NCBI GenBank assembly: GCA_905480545.1
Contig: CAJQQR010000052.1
Coordinates: 1 to 64,000 of the forward strand
From: an uncultured Pirellulaceae bacterium
GTDB taxonomy: Bacteria; Planctomycetota; Planctomycetia; Pirellulales; Pirellulaceae
Direction: 5' to 3'
Length of the DNA stretch: 64,000 nucleotides
Numbering within the stretch: position 1 is the stretch's first letter; the number at the start of each line of letters is the position of its first letter. This document shows, in pieces, positions 29,701-36,464 of this stretch. The notes under the pieces are model-generated. The model saw only the letters and a program-made list of their open reading frames with translations, made no database searches and had not been told where the DNA came from. Made by a program: the position numbers and the translations under genes.

Positions 29701-29916
29701 CAACTTTTGTCGGCGGATATCGTGGACTTCAAAACCGATCGGCTCGATACTGCCGATCCAGATGCTCTTGAAAAGCGAGCAAAACATTATCAGCCACAAA
29801 TCCAAGCTTACCGTAGAGCTGTCTCCTCGATCTTTAATCTTGAACTCCAGCACATTTGTGCGAGATTACTGTTTGTTGACGCCGGTTTGTGCTACTCATT
29901 TTCGCCTCAGGCATAA
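26698..29916 (+). CDS. AddA-like UvrD-family helicase-nuclease
   Basis: A 1072-aa ATP-dependent helicase with C-terminal nuclease. Helicase motifs in order: Q-motif/Walker A VIRASAGTGKTYQL (12-19), motif Ia AVTFTRLAA, motif II LLLDEFQDTS (349-358), motif III GDVKQAIYGWRGG (about 391), motif IV LNKSYRS, motif V MTIHQSKGLEFD (about 682), motif VI LYVAMTRA (about 760). The C-terminal domain has GTVIHGLFEEIE and GGTIDRLVL ... ADIVDFKTD (about 988-1013), a PD-(D/E)XK active site. The start ATG overlaps the AddB-like stop (ATGA), so the two are translationally coupled. Expected role: double-strand break end resection for recombination, as for AddAB or RecBCD. Confidence 0.9.
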   Translation: MKGQDTTVVIRASAGTGKTYQLTNRFLGLIKDGVRPDHILAVTFTRLAAGEILERVLLRLATASLDAQESKALAKALNDKSFTRERCLTLLQELTRSLHRMRVETLDAYFAQLARSFSLEIGLPTSWEIIDEVQDQRLRSEALEATITEDSEKTIARLLKIIFQGDANRSITAELSGKVGNFYNVLKETDEAAWHNFPNLPLLDRTQLQNAIDDLRREEAPAHGSAKKRKEKDVEVAALNDWGTFIRTGIGAKILAGETEYYRKEIPTTLIAAYQKLIDHAQAVFVNELKEITVANFDFLKRFEKHYEELKQRNRGIRFEDVTHSLTNLAKTADANEQNFRLDTEISHLLLDEFQDTSLRQWQIIRPMAERITDGRNMLFDTAFSSFFCVGDVKQAIYGWRGGRSEIFDALKKHLENTQDLPLNKSYRSAPTIINVVNRAFTNMSGHENLGDVEAAVTQWCDEFPKHETELTELKGYVQLETAPLATVEEGNISAEQQRETTFEFTADKIATLHELMPDKTIGVLLRQNKSVARIIYELRRKGVKASEERGGNPLTDSAAVQVILSLLRIADHPTDSIAAFHLATSPVGSHFGIDRATFRENVFGLSKSVRRTLMQMGYGAAVSQWADLLKPFSNSRDCRRMQQLVELAYRFENIGSIRTTEFLRFVSSEKIADPLVSNVRVMTIHQSKGLEFDIVVLPELEPKIEGNPPSVVWSSEDPTESIDHVCIYRNKEIQAVLPPSLKKMFSDALNRQAVESLCLLYVAMTRAAHALYMIIAPEKPSEKSGGGTKKAKTFAGLLHQSLAPEEALDENTVLYQDGDEDWSLSDTSKPDASDSIIKLPESIRLAKSKANVRFDFASPSGLEGGNVVPASQLLRFSNKEALARGTVIHGLFEEIEWIEKIPTDLDLLKIAKRLGDEILDAHSQVTDFRRMLERKEIANVLMPAYYLSPNEESVIESLPDSFNVETAQLEVHNERTFIVSDSGQMLGGTIDRLVLIYCGDQLLSADIVDFKTDRLDTADPDALEKRAKHYQPQIQAYRRAVSSIFNLELQHICARLLFVDAGLCYSFSPQA

Positions 29917-30150
29917 CCGGCTCCCGCCTGATATGAATTGCTGTTAAAATCTGGGGCTTTTGAAACGGCAGCAAAACGTAGATCCGTTAAGGCATTCCGT
30001 TCTGCGTTTTGATCCGTTGATCGCGGCTCCGACACTTTTAAAGCGGATCCTTCCCAAAACCGCAAGATAATCACGGTCGGCACCGCACCGTTAAGACTCA
30101 ACTTTTTTTATTCAGTCCATCCTACTTTTTTAATTGCGTCATCAAATCCA

Positions 30151-31254
30151 ATGCAAGCCATCGCCGTTCACCCCGGAAAAAAGAATAGCGTCCATCTTCG
30201 TGAAATTGAGAAACCAAACGTCAGCGATATCGCCGACGGAAAAGGCGTTTTGGTTCGTACATTGAAAGTGGGCGTCGATGCGACCGATAAGGAAATTATC
30301 GAAGCCTACTATGGTGACGCTCCCGAGGGTGATGATTTCCTTGTGATCGGTCACGAGTGTTTTGGCGTTGTGGAAGAAGTTGGCGAGAACGTCACAGCAT
30401 TTCAAAAAGGGGACTTCGTCACCGCAACAGTCCGTCGACCGGGCACTTCGATATTCGACGTCATTGGAACGAATGATATGACATCGGATGACAAATACTA
30501 CGAGCGTGGTATTTGTAATCTTCACGGTTTCCTTACCGAATATTTTGTTGAGGACGAAGCCTACACCGTTCGCGTTCCGAACGGAATCGCTCACCTACAT
30601 TGCTTGATGGAGCCGATGAGCGTCGTCGCCAAGGCGATTTGGCAAATGGATGAGGTCCAGCGGCGTTTGAGAGTCTGGAAACCCAAAGTGGCCTTCGTGA
30701 TGGGCGCAGGCCAAATCGGATTGCTTGCTGCGTTGTTCCTCCGACTACGTGGGTGCGAAGTTTACGTGATCGCTCGAACGCCAGGCCCAAATATCAAGAC
30801 CGAAATTTGTGATGGTTATGGAGCGAAGTATGTGAGCACCAACGAGACCTCGGTTGAAGATCTGATAGCGGAAGTTGGTCGGCCTGACGTTGTGATTGAA
30901 GCAACCGGCTCAAGCATGATGGCCTTCAAGAGCCTTGAGTATGTCGGCAAGAATGGTTGCGTTGTTTGGACGAGCCTAACAGTTGTTGACGAGATGCTTG
31001 AGATCCCGGCGGATAAAATCAATCAGGAGTGGGTCCTGGGCAACAAGGTCCTCGTTGGTAGCGTGAATGGAAATCGCGGCCATTTTGAATTTGGGATCGA
31101 GTATCTTTCTTTGGGCGAAGCAACCTACCCTGGGGTGACGGAAAAGATCTTGACCACGCCAGTCAAGGGCTTTGAAAAATATGAAGAACTGGTTCGCCTG
31201 CTGGTTGAGGATAAATCCGCATTGAAGGTTTACCTCGACATCGCCGACGGATAA
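30151..31254 (+). CDS. Glucose 1-dehydrogenase-like zinc-type MDR dehydrogenase
   Basis: A 367-aa medium-chain dehydrogenase/reductase. The layout fits archaeal-type glucose 1-dehydrogenases: [35 protein letters not shown] (substrate loop and zinc-ligand His-Glu), [11 protein letters not shown], the Rossmann motif [16 protein letters not shown] and the glucose-dehydrogenase C-terminal domain ([30 protein letters not shown]). The first zinc-ligand position is Asp (VGVDATD) rather than Cys, as in several members of that branch. The likely reaction is NAD(P)-dependent oxidation of an aldose such as glucose. It is preceded by about 230 non-coding bases and appears monocistronic. Confidence 0.85.
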   Translation: MQAIAVHPGKKNSVHLREIEKPNVSDIADGKGVLVRTLKVGVDATDKEIIEAYYGDAPEGDDFLVIGHECFGVVEEVGENVTAFQKGDFVTATVRRPGTSIFDVIGTNDMTSDDKYYERGICNLHGFLTEYFVEDEAYTVRVPNGIAHLHCLMEPMSVVAKAIWQMDEVQRRLRVWKPKVAFVMGAGQIGLLAALFLRLRGCEVYVIARTPGPNIKTEICDGYGAKYVSTNETSVEDLIAEVGRPDVVIEATGSSMMAFKSLEYVGKNGCVVWTSLTVVDEMLEIPADKINQEWVLGNKVLVGSVNGNRGHFEFGIEYLSLGEATYPGVTEKILTTPVKGFEKYEELVRLLVEDKSALKVYLDIADG

Positions 31255-31585
31255 TTCCATCGATTTATGCAGGCATTAGACCATTTAGTGGAATTAAAGA
31301 TTCATAAACAGTGACAAAATCAAGCGTCAATCAATTTGGATTCAACAAAATCGAACGTGACCCGTGTTCAAGGCAAGCGATTTAAGGTCGGAACGATCAG
31401 AAAGAGATCGGTGGACCATCAAAACGAAATAGCGATGCGGGGATTCGCGTATTCCCAATCCATTCGTCGTTGGCCAATGAACACATCGACGCAAGTTGAC
31501 TTGATTCAGAGTTGAATTTCTAAATGGGCGAGCAAGTGCATTTTTTGATGAAATCCTCAAAAACATGGCCTGCTGTTGCAAAAGC

Positions 31586-31599
31586 GGGCGATATCGCCC
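31586..31599. promoter_or_regulatory. Palindrome GGGCGATATCGCCC, possible activator site 1
   Basis: Perfect 14-bp palindrome centred about 130 bases upstream of the predicted sigma54 start. Its 10-bp core GCGATATCGC recurs at 31653. Position and pairing fit an enhancer site for a dimeric activator; this is inference. Confidence 0.45.
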
Positions 31600-31652
31600 A
31601 CAAAATCATCTAGAAAGTTTCGGAAGCCGCTTTATCGCCATGTCTTGAACTA

Positions 31653-31662
31653 GCGATATCGC
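31653..31662. promoter_or_regulatory. Palindrome GCGATATCGC, possible activator site 2
   Basis: Same 10-bp core as the upstream palindrome, exactly 65 bases further on and centred about 65 bases before the predicted sigma54 start. The same core also occurs in coding sequence (near 30222 and at the window end), so chance is not excluded. Confidence 0.4.
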
Positions 31663-31696
31663 CGATATTTCATAAAATCCATCCCGCTAATCGGTT

Positions 31697-31712
31697 TGGC
31701 ATGCCAGCTGCA
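31697..31712 (+). promoter_or_regulatory. Sigma54-type -24/-12 promoter upstream of EAL-HDOD gene
   Basis: TGGCATGCCAGCTGCA (31697-31712) has GG at 31698-31699 and GC at 31710-31711, separated by 10 bases. It matches TGGCACG-N4-TTGCA at 10 of 12 positions. The predicted start is near 31723. A small hairpin (GCTGCA/TGCAGC, 31707-31721) overlaps the -12 element. Confidence 0.62.
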
Positions 31713-31816
31713 TTTTGCAGCATGCTTGAGCCGATTGCTCATTATGGGCGTGACCGGTCTTCAGACCTTAACGACAAATGCATCCCTCATACCCTTCCGC
31801 GGTTGACCTCAAAATC

Positions 31817-33040
31817 ATGTCATCGGTTATCATTGCCCGCCAGCCAATCCTTGAACGCAACCAAAATGTGTCGGCCTTCGAAATCCTTTTTCGTAGCAGC
31901 CCAGAACAAACTGCCGCGCCGGCAATCCTTGATGACCAACACGCGTCGGTGGAAGTTACTTCAATTTTGCTAAACGAGATTGGACTAAATAATGTGGTGG
32001 ATGATCGACTCGCATTCATCAATATATCTTACGACTTTATCGTGAACCGGCTGGCGTACGCGTTACCCAAAGAACGAGTCGTGTTGGAAGTTCTTGAAAA
32101 CACACCGCCGACACCTGAAGTCCTCGACGAGTTAAAAGAGCTTTCGGATGAAGGATATACCATTGCGTTGGACGATGTCGTTTACTCCGAGAGCCTTGAT
32201 TCGCTCATTGAAATTGCTGACATCATCAAGGTCGAATTGCCGGCAATCGCTGACGGCGACCTACCGGATCAAGTCAAAAAACTGAGAGCGTTTGGTGGTC
32301 AAAAAAAGCTCTTGGCTGAAAAAGTTGAAACACATGAAATGTTTCAACGCTGTCTGGACTTGGGCTTTGACCTATTTCAAGGATATTACTTTTGCAAACC
32401 CGAAACGGTCAAATCGCAGAAACTCGCCGAAAACAAAATGGCAAGCTTGCGGTTACTGAAGGCACTTCAAAATCCAGACGTTGATATCGACGAACTATCT
32501 ATCTTGCTCCAAACCGACCCGATTCTTTGCGTCAAACTCTTGAAGTTTGTTAACTCGTCAAAGTTTCATTTAAAACGTAACATCGACTCTATCAGATCGG
32601 CCACCACAATCGTTGGGCTAAAAAAGATTAAGAGCTTTGCACAAATTGCTACCATTGCAAATTTAGGATGTGACAAACCAAGCCCCCTTATTTTCGAAGC
32701 ACTCTTTCGTGCCAAAATGTGTGAACTTCTCGCCGTAGAATCGAAACGGGAATCGGAAAAATATTTTACAACCGGCTTACTATCTCTTGTGGACGCCATA
32801 TTGGATCAGCCAATGGAAGAAGCACTTTCGCCTCTCTCTTTAGATTCCGACATCACTGACGCCATTCAGAATCATCAAGGGCCAATGTCCGATGTTATTG
32901 AATTGGTTCGCACCTACAACAACTTTGACGCTGAAGTCCCGGCTCACCCAACTCTAACCATAGAAAGCATCCAAAATGCTTACTTAATGTCGTTGGCTTG
33001 GGCAAAGGAAACAATGGACGAATTAGGCAACTGTAATTGA
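31817..33040 (+). CDS. EAL-HDOD (YuxH-type) signalling protein
   Basis: A 407-aa protein with an N-terminal EAL-like domain (about 1-200) and a C-terminal HDOD domain (about 205-390). The EAL motif is replaced by AFEILF, and the metal-site loop reads ALDDVVYS, so the phosphodiesterase acidic residues are largely missing. It probably binds or relays a signal rather than cleaving c-di-GMP. HDOD segment: DIDELSILLQTDPILCVKLLKFVNS and IRSATTIVGLKKIKSFAQIA. The family (CdgJ/YuxH-like) is linked to motility and type IV pili. I use the ATG at 31817 (MSSVIIARQPIL, the usual family start); an in-frame ATG at 31778 adds 13 residues. It is preceded by a sigma54-like promoter with two upstream palindromes. 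Confidence 0.88.
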   Translation: MSSVIIARQPILERNQNVSAFEILFRSSPEQTAAPAILDDQHASVEVTSILLNEIGLNNVVDDRLAFINISYDFIVNRLAYALPKERVVLEVLENTPPTPEVLDELKELSDEGYTIALDDVVYSESLDSLIEIADIIKVELPAIADGDLPDQVKKLRAFGGQKKLLAEKVETHEMFQRCLDLGFDLFQGYYFCKPETVKSQKLAENKMASLRLLKALQNPDVDIDELSILLQTDPILCVKLLKFVNSSKFHLKRNIDSIRSATTIVGLKKIKSFAQIATIANLGCDKPSPLIFEALFRAKMCELLAVESKRESEKYFTTGLLSLVDAILDQPMEEALSPLSLDSDITDAIQNHQGPMSDVIELVRTYNNFDAEVPAHPTLTIESIQNAYLMSLAWAKETMDELGNCN

Positions 33041-33045
33041 TTGAG

Positions 33046-33360
33046 CCTATCCTGAAAAATGCTCGCCTTCTGTCGTCACGCTGAAAAGTCGCTTTAGAAA
33101 CACCCTGGTCGACGCGATAGGCATCATGCTCGTTACGGGCACAGTTTACATCGAGGCAAAATTCATCCAACGGTTTTCAGCACCACGACTTCGCGGGATC
33201 ACATGATCGAAGATCAATTGATTGTGCGCCAGTTTTCGGACGCAATATTGCCAAGTATTTTCTCTCACGCGAAAAGCTTCCCAAGACTGAACCGAAAGTT
33301 GCGTTTCAGAAACTATTCACAGTGGTAGGTAGGCGAAATACGCGGGGAACCAAATTTCTA
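33046..33360 (-). pseudogene. Decayed HNH endonuclease (HNH_5-like) remnant
   Basis: Read on the minus strand, this gap contains the core of a planctomycete-type HNH endonuclease broken by stops and a frameshift. Frame from about 33277 down to 33146 gives ENTWQYC, then FDHVIPRSRG (33182-33208) and ENRWMN, closely matching the family pattern CQYCG...DHVxPRSRGG...WeN. After an in-frame TAA (33146-33148) the same frame continues as ASTRVFLKRLF, resembling the family's EAGMxLLxxP. Upstream, in another frame, FLKRNFRFS (33283-33309) matches the VRFSR segment that precedes the zinc site, itself after an in-frame TAG. The first zinc Cys is Trp. At least two stops and one frameshift: not functional. 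Confidence 0.62.
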
Positions 33361-33651
33361 CGATTGCCTCAAATCCTACGGCTAGATACCGGGTTCACCC
33401 GGTCCAACAGGAGCATTGTCACTTGAAAGAATTGGAGTCGTAGATCAACGTCGTCATATTCGCGACGCAAGATTTCAACGAGTATTCATGAAGTGTCCAT
33501 TGGACGACCTTGGCTCTCGCAGGATGATTGTCGGGCGTGATTTTTTAATGGACGATCCATTTTTCGCTTGATGCATAAAAAGATTTCGTATTAACATGAA
33601 CCGATGTAATCATGGTGGATTGCAAGACGACCCATTCCATAAGGATTGAGA

Positions 33652-33945
33652 ATGATTCATTACACTTGTGATCGTTGTCAGCGAAAGATTGAAACGGAAT
33701 CCCTGCGTTACTCCGTAGAGATGAAGATGCAGGCGGAATTCGATCAAATTGATATAGAGTCTCAGGATGAAGATCGGCAACTGGAGCAAATGCAGGAGAT
33801 TCTTGCTGGTCTGAGTGACACCGATAGCGAAGAACTGGTCGACGCCGTTTTCCATCGATTGCAATTTGATTTGTGCAATATTTGCTACCATGAATTCAAA
33901 TCCAATCCGCTAGGCGTACCGAAGGTCCGATTCAGTCAAAATTAG
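33652..33945 (+). CDS. Small zinc-ribbon-like conserved protein
   Basis: A 97-aa soluble protein with two CxxC knuckles 64 residues apart: CDRC near the N-terminus and CNIC near the C-terminus, probably one zinc-ribbon-like site. Between them is an acidic helical stretch (FDQIDIESQDEDRQLEQMQEIL). The ATG at 33652 (MIHYTCDRC) has an AAGGATTGAG ribosome site; an in-frame TTG lies six bases upstream. No known function; the compact CxxC-CxxC form is consistent with a regulator or adaptor. Confidence 0.72.
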   Translation: MIHYTCDRCQRKIETESLRYSVEMKMQAEFDQIDIESQDEDRQLEQMQEILAGLSDTDSEELVDAVFHRLQFDLCNICYHEFKSNPLGVPKVRFSQN

Positions 33946-34789
33946 TTTTTGACGCGTCGTAGATTACAGGTTTCAATCGCTTTTTGCTGGTGTGTCGACT
34001 TTGGCGTTCTGATTTGCTGAGATGTCGTTTCATCGCTCTAGACGGCATGGTCTTTTCACCTGATTTTGGCAAAGCGAATCTGAGTAGGCGAAACGGCCAG
34101 TGGCTGGGACAAATCGACCTTGATCTGCGGGGTTTTTTATAGATTAAGTCTAGACCATGGCATTGACGTAGTTACAATCTATAGACCGCATAAATTCACC
34201 TCCACGTATGTCCCATTTCTAATACGACGCCGAGCGTGAACATTGAGCGGAGCAGGTTTCCGAACGAAACCATCGCCCACGGAGTGGGTAACCAATGATC
34301 AAAGCACCTATCCATTGATTCTTTTTGAAGTTGAATTTTTTTGAACATTCTTATTTTCCTGAGAAATGTTCACAGATTGAGTTTTCGAAAAAAAGTGACA
34401 ATCGCGACAAGCGTTGGACTCAAAGCGAACTCAACCTCTACAAAGCTCAAATTTCGGAAGGGATCTTTTGTTGCCGGGACGCGATTATCTCGACGAGTGA
34501 TTCGATTAATCGAGTGGAGGATTGAGGGCTGAAAGATAGCTGGATAACGGATTTTGGATGAAAGATTTAGGGCTGGGAAAACTTTACTGCGAGCAAGTTT
34601 TCTTTAATCAGAATCTTTTGCCAAATTACCGATCTTCCAGACCGTTGTTTCCACAGGTGTTAGAATTGTGAAGTTTTGATTTGTGCTGTGGCTGATTTAA
34701 AGAAAATCTTCCGTGATGTTTTGCGGATGGTTGAGCCAGGGCGGGGAAGCATTTAACCGTAATTTTTATAGAAAGAGGTAGGTACTCCT
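33946..34789. other. Long gene-free region upstream of the primary sigma factor
   Basis: About 840 bases, A/T-rich toward the sigma factor. Short frames at 34325-34525 and 34341-34532 overlap each other and have no credible features. An imperfect direct repeat (GATTGAGGGCTGAAAG / GATTTAGGGCTGGGAA) occurs near 34522 and 34563. It could hold a long leader, a small RNA or decayed genes; nothing is recognisable. Confidence 0.4.
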
Positions 34790-36319
34790 TTGTACGATAC
34801 ACTCTTAGACGAATTTGAAGATGACGCACGTGTAGCGGTTGATCCGGCTGGGTTCGATGCGCCAGATGAAGACGAAGTAATTGTTGATGTCAGTGGATCT
34901 GCTGAGACCGACACCGATGATGCGATTTCCGAAATCGATGATGGCGAGTCATGGTCTGATGACCCTGTGCGTATGTACTTGACTCAAATGGGCGAGATAC
35001 CTCTTCTGACACGTCACCAAGAAATCACACTCGCCAAACGAATTGAGGACACTCGCCGGCAATTTCGTACAAAGTTGCTGGAATGCAACTACGTGATCCA
35101 ACAAGCCTTCAAAATCATTAAAAGAGTTCACGAAGGTGAACTGCCATTCGACCGAACAGTTCAAGTTTCCGTGACCGACCGTTTGGAAAAAGAACAAATC
35201 CTTGGAAGACTTCCACACAATGTCGATTTGATCGAAACACTTCTTCGAAAAAATCGCCAGGATTATTATATCGCACTATCAAAGTCGCAACCAAAAAAGA
35301 AACGCCGCGAATCGTGGGTCCGGCTTTCGCGTCGGCGGCGTCGATGCGTTCGGTTGATCGAAGAACTTGGACTGCGTACCCAGCGCATCGAAGCCATGAT
35401 CAATGTGGTTGAGGATTTCAACACTCGTGTTCAAGATCTCAAAGCCAAGATTGCTGACCACAAAAAGGCACGCAAAGCTCCACAAGAACGTGAGCCGTGG
35501 CAAAAAGAATTGCACCACATCTTGATCGCCTGTCAAGAAACGCCAAACAGCTTGAAGAATCGTGTCGAGTACATCCGCAAGGTATTCTCAAGATACCAAA
35601 AAGCAAAGCGTGCCCTGTCCGAAGGTAACCTGCGATTGGTCGTTTCGATTGCAAAGAAGTACCGAAATCGTGGGCTAAGTTTCCTGGACTTGATTCAAGA
35701 AGGTAACGCCGGATTGATGCGTGCCGTCGACAAATTCGAGTATCGTCGTGGATTCAAGTTCTGCACGTATGCAACCTGGTGGATTCGCCAAGCAATCACT
35801 CGTGCGGTTGCCGACCAAAGCCGAACGATCCGTATTCCCGTCCATATGGTCGAGACGATGTCTCGGGTTCGAAACGTGGCTCGACAATTGCTTCAGGAGC
35901 TTGGTCGTGAACCATCGCTCGAAGAAACTGCTCGCCGTGCAGAAACCACCATCGAAGAAGCACGTCGCGTTTTGGCGATGAGTCGCTATCCAATCAGTTT
36001 GGATCGTCCCGTCGGAAATAGCGAAGACAGCCAATTTGGAGACTTGCTGCCAGATGGTGACGCGGACAACCCTGCAAATGGTGCTGCACAGGAAATGCTT
36101 CGTGGTCGAATTGACAATGTGTTGAAAACACTCAGCTATCGTGAGCGAGAAATCATCAAATTGCGATATGGTTTAGGTGACGGTTACAGCTATACTTTGG
36201 AAGAAGTTGGCCATATTTTTAAAGTTACCCGTGAACGTATCCGTCAAATCGAAGCCAAAGCAGTTCGCAAGTTGCAACAACCAAGCCGCAGCCAGGAATT
36301 GGTTGGATTCCTCGACTAA
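34790..36319 (+). CDS. rpoD: Primary RNA polymerase sigma factor (RpoD/SigA type)
   Basis: A 509-aa sigma70-family factor that directs housekeeping transcription. Order: acidic N-terminus (1-58), region 1.2 ([23 protein letters not shown]), a roughly 180-residue basic non-conserved insert, then region 2 ([61 protein letters not shown]), region 3 and region 4 ([28 protein letters not shown]). The start is TTG at 34790 with a GAGG site 11 bases upstream; a TTG start may lower expression. Full region 1.1 is not evident. A perfect terminator follows at 36406. Confidence 0.94.
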   Translation: MYDTLLDEFEDDARVAVDPAGFDAPDEDEVIVDVSGSAETDTDDAISEIDDGESWSDDPVRMYLTQMGEIPLLTRHQEITLAKRIEDTRRQFRTKLLECNYVIQQAFKIIKRVHEGELPFDRTVQVSVTDRLEKEQILGRLPHNVDLIETLLRKNRQDYYIALSKSQPKKKRRESWVRLSRRRRRCVRLIEELGLRTQRIEAMINVVEDFNTRVQDLKAKIADHKKARKAPQEREPWQKELHHILIACQETPNSLKNRVEYIRKVFSRYQKAKRALSEGNLRLVVSIAKKYRNRGLSFLDLIQEGNAGLMRAVDKFEYRRGFKFCTYATWWIRQAITRAVADQSRTIRIPVHMVETMSRVRNVARQLLQELGREPSLEETARRAETTIEEARRVLAMSRYPISLDRPVGNSEDSQFGDLLPDGDADNPANGAAQEMLRGRIDNVLKTLSYREREIIKLRYGLGDGYSYTLEEVGHIFKVTRERIRQIEAKAVRKLQQPSRSQELVGFLD

Positions 36320-36337
36320 TCGTGCTGACGTTCGCTT

Positions 36338-36382
36338 AATCGCGAACTCGAAAATCGCGAACTCGAAAATCGCGAATTCGAA
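36338..36382. repeat. Three tandem 15-bp repeats after the sigma factor gene
   Basis: AATCGCGAACTCGAA occurs twice exactly (36338-36352, 36353-36367) and once with a single C-to-T change (36368-36382). It lies between the sigma factor stop and its terminator, in the 3' untranslated region. Confidence 0.93.
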
Positions 36383-36405
36383 ACCACAAAGATTCAAACG
36401 ATCAC

Positions 36406-36440
36406 AAACGCCGAGCATTCCATTTTGCTCGGCGTTTTTT
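36406..36440 (+). terminator. Intrinsic terminator of the sigma factor gene
   Basis: Perfect 11-bp stem AAACGCCGAGC / GCTCGGCGTTT with a 10-base loop and six T. Confidence 0.93.
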
Positions 36441-36464
36441 CGTTTGAACTCCGGTCAATGGCGT

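Larger units (their letters stand above)
31255..31816. other. Long regulatory-looking spacer upstream of EAL-HDOD gene
   Basis: About 560 bases without a convincing gene; a 79-codon minus-strand frame lacks recognisable features. The region holds two related palindromes (31586-31599 and 31653-31662) and a sigma54-type promoter (31697-31712), annotated separately. Confidence 0.5.

Noticed and set aside
30220..30236. Third GCGATATCGC site
   Set aside because: Inside the glucose-dehydrogenase-like coding sequence where it encodes S-D-I-A; counted only as a caution on the palindrome's specificity.
34325..34532. Two overlapping frames of 63-66 codons upstream of the sigma factor gene
   Set aside because: They overlap each other in different frames and have no features or ribosome sites.
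36177..36464. Upstream extension of the TPR-like protein into the sigma factor gene
   Set aside because: It overlaps conserved sigma region 4 in another frame, encodes the tandem repeat, and is cut off by a perfect terminator.
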